Source: Pelistega ratti | Lineage (GTDB): Bacteria > Pseudomonadota > Gammaproteobacteria > Burkholderiales > Burkholderiaceae_B | Direction: 5' to 3' | Length of the DNA stretch: 64,000 nt | Assembly: GCF_009833965.1 (NCBI RefSeq) | Contig: NZ_CP047165.1 | Span: 744,001 to 808,000 of the forward strand | Shown: positions 41,575 to 52,724 of the stretch, piece by piece | Layout of the letters: every line of letters starts with the position of its first letter | How positions within the stretch are numbered: position 1 is the stretch's first letter | Notes under the pieces: model-generated | Databases searched by the model: none | The model's input: only the letters and a program-made list of their open reading frames with translations | Told to the model about the DNA's origin: nothing | Translations under genes and position numbers: made by a program

Positions 41575-44500
41575 CTATTTCAAGAATGCTCTCGCATTCA
41601 TAAACATACGCATCCAAGGCGAATAATCACCGCCTGTATCTGCTTCACCCCAGCGCTCAGGAGACCATGACATCATCACATTTCGCGTAACACGTTCAGG
41701 GTGTGGCATCATAATGGTAAAGCGACCATCTTGTGTTGTTACCCCCGCAATACCATTAATACTACCATTAGGATTGGCAGGATAGGCCTCGGTAATCATG
41801 CCATTATTATTGACATAACGCATGGCTGTAGCCACCTGATTTAAATCACCTTGCGCCGTAAAATTAGCAAAACCTTCACCATGAGCAACCGCAATCGGTG
41901 CTTGCATACCTTCCATCCCTGTAAAGAAAATAGAGGGTGATTCAGGAATTTCTACCATCACAAGACGTGCCTCATACTTAGCAGAAACATTTTGAGTAAA
42001 TTTTGGCCAATGCTCTGCACCTGGAATCATATCCGCTAATGTTGCCATCATCTGGCATCCATTACAAATACCCAAACCAAACACGTCAGGACGATTAAAG
42101 AAGGCATTAAACTGTTCTGCTAACTGTGTATTAAAACGAATTGTACGCGCCCAGCCTTCTCCTGCACCTAATACATCACCATAGCTAAATCCACCTACTG
42201 CCACCAAACCTTGGAAATCAGCTAATTGTGTACGTCCTTGAATTAAATCTGTCATATGCACATCATAAGCCGCAAATCCTGCTTTATCAAATGCCCATGC
42301 CATCTCTATATGACTATTACATCCTTGTTCTCGTAGAATAGCCACTGTTGGACGAGTTCCTTTCGCAATATACGGAGCAGTAATTTCTTCTTGTGGATTA
42401 AAGGGTACTTTAGGCGACATACCTGGATCAGTCGTATCTACCCAACGGTTAAATTCTGCTAGCGCCGTCTTAGGATTATCACGTTGTTTCATGATTTCGT
42501 AACTGACTTTACTCCATTCTTGTCCTAAATCAGTACGGTTAATATCAAAAACTTTCTTACCATCACGATAAACTTCAATCGTATCACTTTGGTTTAAACT
42601 ACCAATAACATGAGAGCAAAGTGATAGTCCTGCTTCACGCAATACCTGTAATACGGCATCACGATCACTGGCACGCACTTGAATCACAGCACCTAACTCT
42701 TCATTGAATAAGGCTTTAAATGTACTTTCATCACGTTGTACAGACACTTGCTCTGGACGGATTTTGTAATCTCCCCAATCCGCATTATTACTGTCAAATG
42801 TTAGCATATCTACATTAAGCGATACACCCACATGGCCTGCAAAAGCCATCTCCGCAACAGTAGCAAATAAACCACCATCCGAACGATCATGGTAGGCTAA
42901 AATAGCATTATTCTGTGCTAAAGCACGGATAGTCACAAAGAACTTACGCAATAATTCCGCATCTTGAATATCAGGAACCTCGTCTCCAAACTGATTGGTA
43001 ACATGAGATAATACAGAACCACCTAAACGGTTTTTACCAAGACCTAAATCAATTAAGATAAGGACTGTTTCACCTTGATCGGTACGTAATTGAGGTGTTA
43101 GCGTTTTACGTGCATCAGTTACATTGGCAAAGGCAGTAACAACAAGCGATACAGGCGCAATCACCTCTTGTGATACATCCCCCTCTTTCCAACTGGTTCG
43201 CATAGATAAAGAATCTTTACCAACAGGGATAGATAAGCCCATTTTTTGACAAAAATCACTTACCGCTGTTACTGTATCAAATAATGCGGCATCTTGTCCT
43301 GCAACACCTGTTGCTGCCATCCAGTTGGCTGATAATTTAATATCCTCAATTCGCTCTACATCTGCCGCAACAAGATTGGTTAAGGCTTCTGCAATAGCTA
43401 CACGCCCAGAAGCAGGTGCATCTATAATCGCTAATGGGCTTCGCTCACCCATTGCCATCGCTTGACCAGTATAGGTATCAAAAGCATCTAATGTTACCGC
43501 ACAATCTGCAACAGGTACTTGCCAAGGACCAACCATTTGATCGCGTGCATTTAACCCTCCAACAGAACGATCTCCAATCGTGATAAGGAAGGTTTTATTA
43601 GCAACTGTTGGGTGACGTAATACCTTACGCGAAATCTCGTTAAAATCAAGACCTACCACATCTACTGGTTTATCCGTTAATACTTCACGGTTTACTTGAC
43701 GATGCATACGCGGTGGTTTACCTAAAATTACATCAATAGGCACATCAACCGGTCTTACAACAGTCGCTGTTTGTAAACTGGTTGTTCCTTCTTCACCAGG
43801 TAAACCCTCACCATCAACAACACGCAAAATACGCTCTTCTGTTGCAATCCCTACCACAGCATAAGGGCAACGTTCTCGTGCACAAATAGCATCAAATGCT
43901 TCTAAATTCTCTGGAAGAATGGATAACACATAGCGCTCTTGTGACTCATTACTCCAAATTTCAGCCGCAGACATTCCTGATTCTTCTAGGTGTACCCGTT
44001 TTAAATCAAATATAGCCCCTCGCCCTGCATCATTAACCAATTCAGGGAAAGCATTTGATAAACCACCTGCGCCAACATCATGAATAGCAATCACAGGATT
44101 GTCCTCTAGCATACGCCAGCACGCATCAATCACTTCTTGTGCACGGCGTTCAAGTTCTGGATTTCCACGTTGTACAGAATCAAAATCAAGGCTTTCGGTG
44201 TTAGAACCTACGCTCATACTAGAGGCAGCACCACCACCCATACCAATACGCATACCAGGCCCGCCTAATTGAATCAATAACGCACCTGCTGGAATTTCAT
44301 TTTTATGGGTTAGTGAGTCATCGATACTACCTAAGCCACCTGCAATCATAATAGGTTTATGATAACCCCATTTTTTACCAGCGACTGATTGTTCATAAAC
44401 ACGGAAATAACCCAATAAATTAGGACGACCAAATTCATTATTAAAAGCAGCGCCTCCAATAGGGCCTTGAATCATAATATCTAAAGGACTAGAGATACGG

Positions 44501-45615
44501 CTAGGCATACCATGAGAATCCTCTTCCCATGTTTCAGGTAAATCTGCTAAACGTAAATTAGAAACCGTAAACCCCGTTAGACCTGCTTTAGGTTTAGAAC
44601 CACGTCCCGTTGCCCCTTCATCACGAATTTCTCCACCAGCACCTGTTGACGCACCGGGGAATGGTGCAATCGCAGTGGGGTGATTATGGGTTTCTACTTT
44701 CATTAAGGTATGCGTTAAGCGCTCTTTATGGATATAACGCTCGCTCGATGCGGTTCCTGCCAATGGATAAAAACGATTAACCGTTCTTCCTTGCATAATC
44801 GCTGCATTATCCGCATAAGCCACTATCGTACCTTCAGGTTGGGCTTTATGCGTATCACGAATCATACCAAATAGCGTTTTCTCTTCTGGTTTACCGTCAA
44901 TTGTCCACGTTGCATTAAAAATTTTATGACGACAATGTTCACTATTCGCTTGAGCAAACATCATTAATTCCACATCCGTTGGATTACGTCCTAATTCTGT
45001 AAAGGCTTTTAATAAGTAATCTACTTCATCTTCAGATAGTGCTAATCCCAATGCAGTATTTGCCTGATCTAAAGCGGCTTTTCCCTCGGCTAAGACAGGA
45101 ATTTGTTGAAGCGGTTTACCCTCTAATGGTTTCATTAAAATAGAGGCATCAAAATCACTGGTAACAACAGATTCTGTCATACGATCATGCAATAAATCAG
45201 CAATTTGATCTGTTTGCTCTGGTGTAATTTTTTTGCTACCTAACCAACCTGATTCTGGCACAATATAATAAGCAATACCACGCTCAATACGTTTAACCTT
45301 TGTTAAACCACAATTATGAGCAATATCGGTTGCTTTACTTGCCCAAGGTGAGACTGTACCAAGACGAGGAATAACACGTAATGTAATAGCCTTATCCAAT
45401 GAACCTTCTGTACGGAAAGGTTTACCATAACAAAGTAGCTTTTCTAGTTGCTCTTGCTCTTGCGATGTTAATGTTGTCTCTGTAAAGACATAATGTTCAT
45501 AACGGGCATAAATATGGCTAGCAGGAACATTAATCTTTTGGAAATCATCAATAAGTTTTTCAGCTTTAAAAGCAGATATGGCAGTATTGCCGGGGATAAA
45601 TTGATAAGTCGTCAC
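41575..45615 (-). CDS. purL: Phosphoribosylformylglycinamidine synthase (FGAM synthase)
   Basis: The 1,346-residue protein is the long single-chain PurL of Proteobacteria. An N-terminal domain (to about 145) is followed by two FGAM synthase repeats: SEHCRHKIF near 240, [37 protein letters not shown] near 320-358 with ATP-binding and catalytic segments, and [21 protein letters not shown] in the second half near 905. The C-terminal glutaminase domain holds the Cys in [15 protein letters not shown] near 1186. It makes FGAM from FGAR using ATP and glutamine in purine synthesis. Its neighbours guaB and guaA act later in the same pathway. Confidence 0.99.
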   Translation of the reverse strand: MTTYQFIPGNTAISAFKAEKLIDDFQKINVPASHIYARYEHYVFTETTLTSQEQEQLEKLLCYGKPFRTEGSLDKAITLRVIPRLGTVSPWASKATDIAHNCGLTKVKRIERGIAYYIVPESGWLGSKKITPEQTDQIADLLHDRMTESVVTSDFDASILMKPLEGKPLQQIPVLAEGKAALDQANTALGLALSEDEVDYLLKAFTELGRNPTDVELMMFAQANSEHCRHKIFNATWTIDGKPEEKTLFGMIRDTHKAQPEGTIVAYADNAAIMQGRTVNRFYPLAGTASSERYIHKERLTHTLMKVETHNHPTAIAPFPGASTGAGGEIRDEGATGRGSKPKAGLTGFTVSNLRLADLPETWEEDSHGMPSRISSPLDIMIQGPIGGAAFNNEFGRPNLLGYFRVYEQSVAGKKWGYHKPIMIAGGLGSIDDSLTHKNEIPAGALLIQLGGPGMRIGMGGGAASSMSVGSNTESLDFDSVQRGNPELERRAQEVIDACWRMLEDNPVIAIHDVGAGGLSNAFPELVNDAGRGAIFDLKRVHLEESGMSAAEIWSNESQERYVLSILPENLEAFDAICARERCPYAVVGIATEERILRVVDGEGLPGEEGTTSLQTATVVRPVDVPIDVILGKPPRMHRQVNREVLTDKPVDVVGLDFNEISRKVLRHPTVANKTFLITIGDRSVGGLNARDQMVGPWQVPVADCAVTLDAFDTYTGQAMAMGERSPLAIIDAPASGRVAIAEALTNLVAADVERIEDIKLSANWMAATGVAGQDAALFDTVTAVSDFCQKMGLSIPVGKDSLSMRTSWKEGDVSQEVIAPVSLVVTAFANVTDARKTLTPQLRTDQGETVLILIDLGLGKNRLGGSVLSHVTNQFGDEVPDIQDAELLRKFFVTIRALAQNNAILAYHDRSDGGLFATVAEMAFAGHVGVSLNVDMLTFDSNNADWGDYKIRPEQVSVQRDESTFKALFNEELGAVIQVRASDRDAVLQVLREAGLSLCSHVIGSLNQSDTIEVYRDGKKVFDINRTDLGQEWSKVSYEIMKQRDNPKTALAEFNRWVDTTDPGMSPKVPFNPQEEITAPYIAKGTRPTVAILREQGCNSHIEMAWAFDKAGFAAYDVHMTDLIQGRTQLADFQGLVAVGGFSYGDVLGAGEGWARTIRFNTQLAEQFNAFFNRPDVFGLGICNGCQMMATLADMIPGAEHWPKFTQNVSAKYEARLVMVEIPESPSIFFTGMEGMQAPIAVAHGEGFANFTAQGDLNQVATAMRYVNNNGMITEAYPANPNGSINGIAGVTTQDGRFTIMMPHPERVTRNVMMSWSPERWGEADTGGDYSPWMRMFMNARAFLK

Positions 45616-46016
45616 TTTGTAGCTTCGCTTAAAAAATGGCTTAACACAGATTAAGCAATAATTTTCTCTTTGCTGATATTAAGCCGTAGATTCCATAAAA
45701 GCATAGGCAAAAACCTATATTCGTAGAATCTTCTCAGTTGAAAGGAAACCTCTATTTTACTGTTTTTCCTCTTTCTTTTTGTAAAAAATAGATAGCCTTA
45801 CAAGAAATTTAATAAAAGTAAAAATAAACTTCATCTTTCCTATTAAGTTTGATTTTTTCTTTAAAAATCAGTCAACTATTGAATTTTCAAATCATTCCTT
45901 ATAAACTTTCTAGGAAAATAACATAAATATATAATTTATATATGTATTTTTTAAATTTTAACGGTATAATATACCTACCCTAAATCTATTTTAATGATAA
46001 ATTTTGTTGTACTACT
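45616..46016. promoter_or_regulatory. Divergent promoter region between purL and the D,D-endopeptidase gene
   Basis: This 400-base AT-rich region has no gene. A good -10 box, TATAAT, lies at about 45,965-45,970 on the plus strand before the endopeptidase gene, without a clear -35. I saw no riboswitch fold and no clear PurR-like palindrome for purL. Confidence 0.4.
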
Positions 46017-46886
46017 ATGCCATTTTTGACTAAAAAAGCCCTTAGTTTAGGCACATTATGCTTATTGCTTGCTATGCCAATAGCCTATGCTAATAATAGT
46101 ATCCCTGCCAATATTTCAACTATGGCAGAAAGCGGAGGCTATATTCATTCTGAAGTTGCCTTAGTGATGTCATTGGATGATAATCAGGTACATTATGCTA
46201 AAAATATGAATACTGTTCGTCCGATTGCTTCAATCACTAAGCTCATGACTGCCTTAGTAATTACTCGCTCTAAGGTAAATTTGGATGAAATCATTACGAT
46301 TACAGATGAAGATATTGACCGTCTCAAATCTTCTAGTTCTCGCTTAATGGTAGGTACATCACTTACTCGTCGTGATGCTTTACATCTTGCCTTAATGTCT
46401 TCTGAAAATCGTGCTGCTCATGCGCTAGCACGTACTTACCCCGGTGGGGTCAATGCCTTTGTCAGAGAAATGAATCTTATGGCTCGTCATATTGGTATGA
46501 CAAGAAGTCGTTTTGTTGAACCAACAGGGCTTTCTCCGCTTAATGTTGCCTCTCCTCAAGATTTAGTCCGCCTTTTGCAAGCGACATCAAAAGAAAAACT
46601 TATCCATCAATTATCTACAAGCGATGACCATACTATTATTGCTCGCAATGGACGCCCCCTACAATATCATAATACGAATCGCTTAGTACGAAATAATGAT
46701 TGGAATATTAATATTTCTAAAACAGGCTATATTCGAGAAGCAGGTAATTGCTTAGTGATGATTTCTAAGGTAGAGGGTAAAGATATGGCAATTGTCTTAT
46801 TGAATGCCGAAAATAGAAATACTCGCTTTACAGATGCCATTCGAGTTCGTCATATTGTACAAAACGATTACCCTTCTTTATACTAA
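46017..46886 (+). CDS. D-alanyl-D-alanine endopeptidase, PBP7 type
   Basis: The 289-residue protein has a signal peptide (hydrophobic LSLGTLCLLLAMPIAYA, cut near residue 25) and the three penicillin-binding-protein motifs: SITKLM near 72 (nucleophile Ser), SSENRAA near 128 and KTGY near 238. It cuts D,D cross-links in periplasmic peptidoglycan, as PbpG does. The length suits PBP7, and the C-terminal beta domain of carboxypeptidase PBP5 is missing. No strong ribosome site is seen before ATG 46017. It is divergent from purL and stands alone. Confidence 0.93.
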   Translation: MPFLTKKALSLGTLCLLLAMPIAYANNSIPANISTMAESGGYIHSEVALVMSLDDNQVHYAKNMNTVRPIASITKLMTALVITRSKVNLDEIITITDEDIDRLKSSSSRLMVGTSLTRRDALHLALMSSENRAAHALARTYPGGVNAFVREMNLMARHIGMTRSRFVEPTGLSPLNVASPQDLVRLLQATSKEKLIHQLSTSDDHTIIARNGRPLQYHNTNRLVRNNDWNINISKTGYIREAGNCLVMISKVEGKDMAIVLLNAENRNTRFTDAIRVRHIVQNDYPSLY

Positions 46887-47080
46887 TGATTCTGCACATC
46901 TAATCAAGTGAATAAATCGATCCATATTTCTCCAATATTATTGTGATGAAATATGGATTTTTCTTTACATATATCATTCTTACATACCCTTATCTCTTTA
47001 CGATTAAAGGAAAAATAGAGGTATCGTAGTATTCGTTAAACTAAGACCGTATTATATCATCATGAGTTATATTGAAAAAA

Positions 47081-47102
47081 AGCCTCGGAAAAATCCGAGG
47101 CT
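47081..47102 (-). terminator. Strong intrinsic terminator, minus strand
   Basis: On the minus strand AGCCTCGG and CCGAGGCT, loop of six, are followed by TTTTTTT. It can end the transcript of the esterase-like gene, whose stop lies 213 bases upstream of it. Confidence 0.75.
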
Positions 47103-47132
47103 ATAAGGAGAGGAAAATTTAAAAGGAGAGAA

Positions 47133-47210
47133 ATGTTTGATAAGCAATGGTTATCAAACCATGTATGTATTATGCACGATAACCCATTTCAAAAATATTT
47201 CATTTTTTAA
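47133..47210 (+). CDS. Possible 25-residue peptide, uncertain
   Basis: An excellent ribosome site, AAAAGGAGAG, precedes ATG 47133; the peptide is MFDKQWLSNHVCIMHDNPFQ followed by KYFIF. The start overlaps a TTTGATAA/TTATCAAA hairpin. The region 46,887-47,314 holds no other gene. The ribosome site is the only support. Confidence 0.25.
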   Translation: MFDKQWLSNHVCIMHDNPFQKYFIF

Positions 47211-47314
47211 CAAAATTATTTCATTTCGTTTCGCTTACAATTTACTCACGCTTTTAGACTATCTGCTATCTATATGTAACATTCACATAGGATAAAACGC
47301 ATTTTAAACAGCAC

Positions 47315-48022
47315 TTAGTGAATAAGATCTTTTTCTGTGGCTGGCTGGGTATCAAGAACTTGTGCTTGCTGTGCTTCTTTCCAATAGCGTAAAGGTACAC
47401 ACGTTAATAAGCGATTTATCATTTGTTTCACCAATACATCATTAAAAGAGTTTGACACATTATTAGCAATATCAATCGTGGCATCACCCTCTAATTGAGC
47501 AAGTTTCTCATGTGCATCTATCGCATACTGTGAATCTACTAAGGTATCATTCTTAGCATGTAAAAAATGAATAGTTTGGTTTAAAGATAATGCTTCCTCT
47601 GGCAATTCAGCAAATCTAGCCCCAAAACTTAGTATTCTCCCAGCTAAAGGCTCTTCTAGTTTACTTAACTCTAGTACAAGGCTTCCCATTTGCCCTATTC
47701 CTATCAGTGCTGTTGCATTAGGCTCTATCTGAAAATGAGACTGAAAAGATTTAATAAATCCCTGTATATCTTGCTGATGGGTACTAACAAACGCTTTTAA
47801 ATCTTCTTCTGAAAGATTTATTTTTTGTTGAATATGTGTGTAATGTAGCAAGGCATTACTTGGAATAGCCACAACAATACCAGCAGAAGGAAAGGTTTTA
47901 GCAATGGTTTGACAAAATCCATCCATCTCTTGGGTATCTACCTGATCCGTAAAAATAAAAAATAACTGTGCAATGCCGCCTCCTTGGGGTTGTAATGCAC
48001 GTTCAATTGTAAAAACTGACAT
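47315..48022 (-). CDS. Esterase-like alpha/beta-hydrolase (YpfH type), nucleophile apparently lost
   Basis: The 235-residue protein has the outline of YpfH-type carboxylesterases: a first strand with IAQLFFIFTD, a helix-strand core with SAGIVVAIPSNA, and later FLHAKNDTLVDSQYAI, which holds the aspartate of the triad. At the nucleophile elbow the sequence reads ALIGIGQMGSLVLEL where family members have G-F-S-Q-G; the serine is a glycine here. The histidine position is not clear. It may be inactive, use another residue, or have a binding role. Its transcript probably ends at the hairpin at 47,081. Confidence 0.65.
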   Translation of the reverse strand: MSVFTIERALQPQGGGIAQLFFIFTDQVDTQEMDGFCQTIAKTFPSAGIVVAIPSNALLHYTHIQQKINLSEEDLKAFVSTHQQDIQGFIKSFQSHFQIEPNATALIGIGQMGSLVLELSKLEEPLAGRILSFGARFAELPEEALSLNQTIHFLHAKNDTLVDSQYAIDAHEKLAQLEGDATIDIANNVSNSFNDVLVKQMINRLLTCVPLRYWKEAQQAQVLDTQPATEKDLIH

Positions 48023-48290
48023 AAAATAATAACCTACTTATTTTCTTCTATTAAACCCAAAGAAAACACAACAAAATAAATGATTTGTTTACACTACATT
48101 ATTTCAACGATAAAGAATAGTCAATCATTATAAATCACGCAAAAACGGTTTATTAACTCAAAAAACTACTTTTATCTACTATTTTCTGTAGTTTTCATAA
48201 TAGTGGATATATTGTTCAACTAAACATCGTATTTTCTAGTATATATTTTGGGTTAAAATACCATTTTAACTAATTTATTTTAAAGAGTGA

Positions 48291-48746
48291 ATGATGTCAT
48301 TAAAACAACGTGTAAGTGATGCTGTTAAAGAAGCAATGCGTGCTAAGCAATCTGCTCGTCTTGCCACACTTCGTTTCTTACAGGCAGCGATTAAGCAAAA
48401 AGAAGTCGATGAACGTATTGAGCTTGCCGATACCGATATTGTCGCTATTATCGAAAAGCAAATTAAACAACGTAAAGAGTCTATCACTGCCTTTGAAAAT
48501 GCAGGACGCACTGAGACAGCAGAAGCCGAAAAAGCAGAATTAGCGGTATTGAGTGAGTTTTTACCTGAACAAGCATCAGATGAAGAGTTAGCCGCCGAAG
48601 TTGCCAAAGTTGTAGCAGAATTATCTGCTCAAGGTATTACAGGCAATCCTGCTATGGGTAAAGCCATGGGGATTCTTAAACCCAAGTTAGCAGGACGTGC
48701 TGATATGGCAAAAGTGTCTCAATTACTTAAAACAGCACTAAGCTAA
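48291..48746 (+). CDS. yqeY: GatB/YqeY domain protein
   Basis: The 151-residue helical protein is a standalone GatB/YqeY domain: SLKQRVSDAVKEAMRAKQSARLATLRFLQAAIKQKEVDER at the start, EKQIKQRKESITAFENAGR in the middle, and GKAMGILKPKLAGRADMAKVSQL at the end. The domain binds tRNA in the amidotransferase GatB; the free form has no proven role. A terminator-like hairpin follows at 48,760-48,794. Confidence 0.95.
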   Translation: MMSLKQRVSDAVKEAMRAKQSARLATLRFLQAAIKQKEVDERIELADTDIVAIIEKQIKQRKESITAFENAGRTETAEAEKAELAVLSEFLPEQASDEELAAEVAKVVAELSAQGITGNPAMGKAMGILKPKLAGRADMAKVSQLLKTALS

Positions 48747-48759
48747 TTAGCCATTAAAG

Positions 48760-48794
48760 GGATTAAACGGGATGTTTCTCTACTCGTTTAATCC
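48760..48794 (+). terminator. Terminator-like hairpin after yqeY
   Basis: GGATTAAACG and CGTTTAATCC form a 10-bp stem with a 14-base loop. The T tract is weak. The following 250 bases to the dinB end contain no gene that I can support. Confidence 0.55.
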
Positions 48795-49044
48795 TAAATA
48801 ATATTTTTAGGTATCTATTATCTACGTTAAACATTGTAAGTTTTCTGACTTCTAAAACAAGATAATATATAAGGGTGGTATGCTATTTCATCACTAAAAA
48901 AAACAATCACCAAAAAATGACTATCTATTACCTTATCAACAGGCTCATTTTTTCTTATTTTTTACTTTATTCAACTACTTACTTATCTAAAATCCCTATC
49001 GTTAAATACATTTTTATATGGTATGGATTATTCACTAACCTTTA

Positions 49045-50100
49045 TCATAACAGTGCTAATTGTTGCACTTGTTCATCTTCAAAAGAACTTAACCCTATTC
49101 CTAATAAACGAAAATACTGCGTTGGCATTTCATGAATAAGCTCTGTCAAAATACCTCGCCCTATTCGTTCAATATCCTCTTCACTCTGAAAGGCAATATC
49201 AAATGTTTTACTTCGTGTAATAACTTTAAATTCAGCATTTTTTAATTTAACCGTTAAACTTCTTCCAAAACGTTTTTTGCGTAATGTCCGCTCCCAAAGT
49301 GATTGACAAAGATGCTGAAAAACACTCTCCATATCTTGAATTCTTATATCTACATCAAACGTTCTTTCTACAGAAATTTGCTTAGTTAATTGACGCTCTT
49401 GTACAGGTCGATTATCAATGCCTCTGGCTAAATCATATAATCGAAAGCCATACTTACCAAAATAATGTACTAATTCATCCACACTACAGCTTGCCATATC
49501 TTGTATGGTGTACATTTTTAATTGATGAAATTTTGCTAATGTTACCTTACCCACTCCCGGAATTTTTTCTAATGGTAAGGGCATCAAAAATGCCATCACT
49601 TTTTGAGGGGGGACAACATAGATACCATTTGGTTTATTCCAATCCGAAGCAATTTTAGCAATAAATTTATTAGGCGCAACACCTGCTGATGCTGTTAGCT
49701 GTGTTTGTGCCATGATATCAGCTCGAATCCGTTGAGCAACTTCTGTTGCAGAGGGGATATTTTGTAAATTTTGAGTAACATCTAAATAGGCTTCATCTAG
49801 CGATAACGGTTCAATTAAGGGGGTATATTGCTCAAAAATTTGTCGTATTTGTTGCGATACAGAACGATATAAATCAAAATGAGGAGGAATAAAAATCGCA
49901 TTAGGGCAAAGTTTTTTAGCTTGTACAACAGACATCGCCGAACGCAAGCCAAATTTTCTTGCTTCATAAGAAGCCGCACATACCACCGAACGAGGCCCCT
50001 CCCAAGCAACAACAACGGGTAAACCTTTAAGATGAGGTTGCTCTCTTAGCTCAACAGAAGCATAAAAAGCATCCATATCAATATGTATAATTTTACGCAT
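49045..50100 (-). CDS. dinB: DNA polymerase IV (Y family)
   Basis: The 351-residue protein is a full DinB: IIHIDMDAFYASVELRE at the N-terminus with catalytic Asp8, PLSLDEAYLDVT near 100 with the catalytic Asp-Glu pair, the helix-hairpin-helix segment LPLEKIPGVGKVTLAKFHQL near 175, and the little-finger domain with SVERTF near 245. It ends without a typical C-terminal beta-clamp pentamer that I recognise beyond the LGIGLSSF segment. It copies past damaged bases with low fidelity. Divergent from the small lipoprotein gene. Confidence 0.97.
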   Translation of the reverse strand: MRKIIHIDMDAFYASVELREQPHLKGLPVVVAWEGPRSVVCAASYEARKFGLRSAMSVVQAKKLCPNAIFIPPHFDLYRSVSQQIRQIFEQYTPLIEPLSLDEAYLDVTQNLQNIPSATEVAQRIRADIMAQTQLTASAGVAPNKFIAKIASDWNKPNGIYVVPPQKVMAFLMPLPLEKIPGVGKVTLAKFHQLKMYTIQDMASCSVDELVHYFGKYGFRLYDLARGIDNRPVQERQLTKQISVERTFDVDIRIQDMESVFQHLCQSLWERTLRKKRFGRSLTVKLKNAEFKVITRSKTFDIAFQSEEDIERIGRGILTELIHEMPTQYFRLLGIGLSSFEDEQVQQLALL

Positions 50101-50166
50101 TACTACAGCGAGAAAAAGAAATTAACGTTAAAATGAGACATCTCTTATTTTACAAATATTTTATTC

Positions 50167-50283
50167 ATGATGAAAAAATTTCTTGCTTCTTTTTTACTGA
50201 TATGTCTATTATCTGCTTGCGCCCAGTCACCTCAAGCACCAGCAGTCCCTGCGGATATTCCTCCTCCTACTGACTTACTATAA
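50167..50283 (+). CDS. Small lipoprotein, 38 residues
   Basis: The ATG-ATG start (50167 or 50170) begins a lipoprotein signal peptide with the lipobox LLSAC (Cys near residue 18) and a short Pro/Ala-rich tail (APAVPADIPPPTDLL). Its size and form resemble the LptM (YifL) lipoproteins that help outer-membrane LptD mature, but this identity is not certain. It is followed 10 bases later by a gene of unknown function. Confidence 0.65.
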   Translation: MMKKFLASFLLICLLSACAQSPQAPAVPADIPPPTDLL

Positions 50284-50293
50284 AAAGGCAACT

Positions 50294-50641
50294 ATGTCTG
50301 AGCAAGATGCACTAGAAACCAGTTTTGAGCGAGAGTTTGATCACGGTTTTGAAGTAAAAACTATCGTGAATCAAATGACCTTATATGTTAGCTTTTATCT
50401 AGGCAATACTGATTTTGATTGCCTGCCCGCCATTATTCCTGCTTCGCGTTTTGAAGAAGGTTTTAATGTTCATGTAGGGCAATTAAACCAACAAACACCT
50501 GATATTGCTGATGAAATGGAATCCATATTAGCGAATATGGATGATAATGATACCGTTGTTTTCTTCTGCGAAAGTGAAGCTGAAATCGCCGAAGGACTTA
50601 CTTTTCTAAACTTTTCATCAAACGATCACGCCACCCACTAA
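50294..50641 (+). CDS. Conserved-looking acidic protein of unknown function
   Basis: The 115-residue protein is strongly acidic with a soluble alpha/beta look (EVKTIVNQMTLYVSFYLGNTDFDCLPAIIPASRFEEGF). No family was recognised. It lies 10 bases behind the small lipoprotein gene, so they may be co-transcribed. Its end overlaps the convergent helicase gene by 44 bases, which is unusual but possible; the last part might be a frame extended over the helicase end. Confidence 0.6.
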   Translation: MSEQDALETSFEREFDHGFEVKTIVNQMTLYVSFYLGNTDFDCLPAIIPASRFEEGFNVHVGQLNQQTPDIADEMESILANMDDNDTVVFFCESEAEIAEGLTFLNFSSNDHATH

Positions 50642-52580
50642 ACCATTTTACCCATGATTGTTTTTTAATAGAATGGTCATTTGATTTTTTTATACGCTGA
50701 ATAAAGGCATGTCGTTGTTGGATTTCCTCAATAAAGGGGGAGATATTTTGTACATCATAACAAAGATAAACTCGCTCTCTGGCACGCGTTAAGGCAACGT
50801 AAAATACGCGTCTTTCTTCAGCATATAAAAAAGTCTCTTCCTTACACTTAAATAAGGCTAAACGATCCTGTTTCTCTGATGGTAATCCCTCTTCCCCACT
50901 ATTAACATCTACTATAATCACAATATCTGCTTCTGTCCCTTTAGAGGCATGAATACTCGCACAACGAAATAAGAGTAAGGGATAGCTTGTCTGCCATCTA
51001 TTCAGCGTCATTTCATCAGGCAATTGATGATTAAATCGTGCCAGAATTAAGCATGTTTTGGGTGCATCAATTTGCAAATCATATAATACATGAGCAAAGA
51101 CAGTCTCTATATTTTTATGTTCTGTATTTTGCGGCACTAAGAATACTGAATTACGAATACGGGTATCAAAACTACGTAGTTCCTTTTGATACTGGCGAGG
51201 ATTTTGTTGAACAAAGGTACTACTAATATCCCCTAATTGTTGATGAAACCGAAAAGTCGTATCTAAAGATACCACCTTTACCTCACCAAAATACTGAGCA
51301 ATATCACGGATATACGTTAATTCACTACCAGCAAATTGGTAAATCGTTTGCCAATCATCCCCCACACAGAATAAACGAATCGCAGGATTTTGCTCTCTCA
51401 TCGCCTGAATTAACTGTAAACGAGCGAGTGAAATATCTTGAAATTCATCAATCAAAATATCTTGCCAAGGCACAATAAACCGCCCCTCTTTAATATATTG
51501 TTTTGCTTTATTAATCATGCCATCAAAGTCAATACTCTTTTCGTCTTTTAAATAATCTTCATACGCTTGCCATAATGGGTATAGTAAGGCATATAGACAA
51601 TATTGTTTCAGTAAAGGAAAGGTTTTTTCGTCTGAATGGGTTTGATTTTCTTGTAAATATGTTTTTAACCATTGAGAAGAATAACCCATTGATTTTAAAT
51701 AAAGAAATAAGTTGATTAATAGTTTAAGTAAGCTATCCATCCGACCGACACTATGCGAAAGCATTGGATCTGTATAAATAGTGGATGGTTCAAACATTAC
51801 CTCATCATCGGCATAGAATATCTGATAGTTAGTACCGTAGTGTTGATGAATATTGTTTAACTTTTGTTGTCGTTGTTGCTGTTCTAAGGATAATTCAGTT
51901 TCTTTACAGTCCAATACATCTATATAGAGTTTTCTATCAGGTAAATAAAAAGTACAACAATATGGTTGATAAGGCTTATCTAAATAGATATCCTTTTCAT
52001 AATGTGCATGGTAACAATAAGGTATGCCTAAAAAGTACAAGCGATTCGCTATCCTTAATTCTGTCTGATTTAAAACATAATCATCATTTAATGTTCGCCG
52101 ACTCGACTGTTCATCATAAAAAGTGTAATACTGATAGAGCCACTCTCGATAAGATAAATTCTCTTTTCTTAACTGGGAAAAATGCATCTGAAAAAAAGAT
52201 AACAGGCTATTTTCATCTATCAAGGTACTTACCAAAGGTTGTTGTCCCTCTACAGCACTCACAATATATAAGCCTAAACTATGAAATGTCCTTGCTTGAA
52301 ATCCCTCTAAAGAGAACCCACCCACAGAAGTAGCAACCTTTTCAATACGTGATTGGATTTCATGTGCCGCATCTACCGCAAATGCTAGCGGTAAAATCTG
52401 GTGAGCTTGGTTCAATCCCTTTTCCCATAAATAAACAATTCTCCCCATAAGCGTACTGGTTTTACCCGTTCCTGCGCCTGCTAGTACCAGTGTTGTTTTT
52501 GCTTGAGAAGCACAAGCCTCATATTGTTTAGTTGTTAATGGATTTTTTTCTAAATGGGCAAATAGTTCATCTTTATGCAT
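50598..52580 (-). CDS. UvrD/Rep-type superfamily 1 helicase, HelD (helicase IV)-like
   Basis: The 660-residue protein carries SF1A helicase motifs: Walker A LVLAGAGTGKTSTLMGRI near 31, LIDEFQDISLARLQLI near 378 (Walker B), VGDDWQTIYQFAGSE near 402, ASIHASKGTEADIVII near 545 and VFYVALTRARERVYLCY near 602. A long insert between motifs I and II (FYLPDRKLYIDVLDCKE region) resembles that of E. coli helicase IV. It unwinds DNA 3'-5' in repair. Length is near that of HelD. Confidence 0.85.
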   Translation of the reverse strand: MHKDELFAHLEKNPLTTKQYEACASQAKTTLVLAGAGTGKTSTLMGRIVYLWEKGLNQAHQILPLAFAVDAAHEIQSRIEKVATSVGGFSLEGFQARTFHSLGLYIVSAVEGQQPLVSTLIDENSLLSFFQMHFSQLRKENLSYREWLYQYYTFYDEQSSRRTLNDDYVLNQTELRIANRLYFLGIPYCYHAHYEKDIYLDKPYQPYCCTFYLPDRKLYIDVLDCKETELSLEQQQRQQKLNNIHQHYGTNYQIFYADDEVMFEPSTIYTDPMLSHSVGRMDSLLKLLINLFLYLKSMGYSSQWLKTYLQENQTHSDEKTFPLLKQYCLYALLYPLWQAYEDYLKDEKSIDFDGMINKAKQYIKEGRFIVPWQDILIDEFQDISLARLQLIQAMREQNPAIRLFCVGDDWQTIYQFAGSELTYIRDIAQYFGEVKVVSLDTTFRFHQQLGDISSTFVQQNPRQYQKELRSFDTRIRNSVFLVPQNTEHKNIETVFAHVLYDLQIDAPKTCLILARFNHQLPDEMTLNRWQTSYPLLLFRCASIHASKGTEADIVIIVDVNSGEEGLPSEKQDRLALFKCKEETFLYAEERRVFYVALTRARERVYLCYDVQNISPFIEEIQQRHAFIQRIKKSNDHSIKKQSWVKWFSGWRDRLMKSLEK

Positions 52581-52631
52581 ATGGTCTCCTGATTATTTTC
52601 TCCTCTTCTAACCATACACAAAAACCCCCTA

Positions 52632-52678
52632 AAAATAAAGAGCGACTGGGATAAAATTATCCTAGCCGCCCTTTATTT
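52632..52678 (-). terminator. Terminator after putP
   Basis: On the minus strand AAATAAAG...CTTTATTT arms with an inner GATAA/TTATC stem (several G.U pairs) form a long hairpin 50 bases after the putP stop. Confidence 0.6.
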
Positions 52679-52724
52679 GTCATACTATTTCTTATGATAA
52701 AACAAGAAAAAGTATCAAAGCTAC

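Noticed and set aside
48875..49135. 86-codon plus-strand ORF overlapping the dinB end
   Set aside because: Low-complexity hydrophobic product, no ribosome site, and it runs antisense into dinB.
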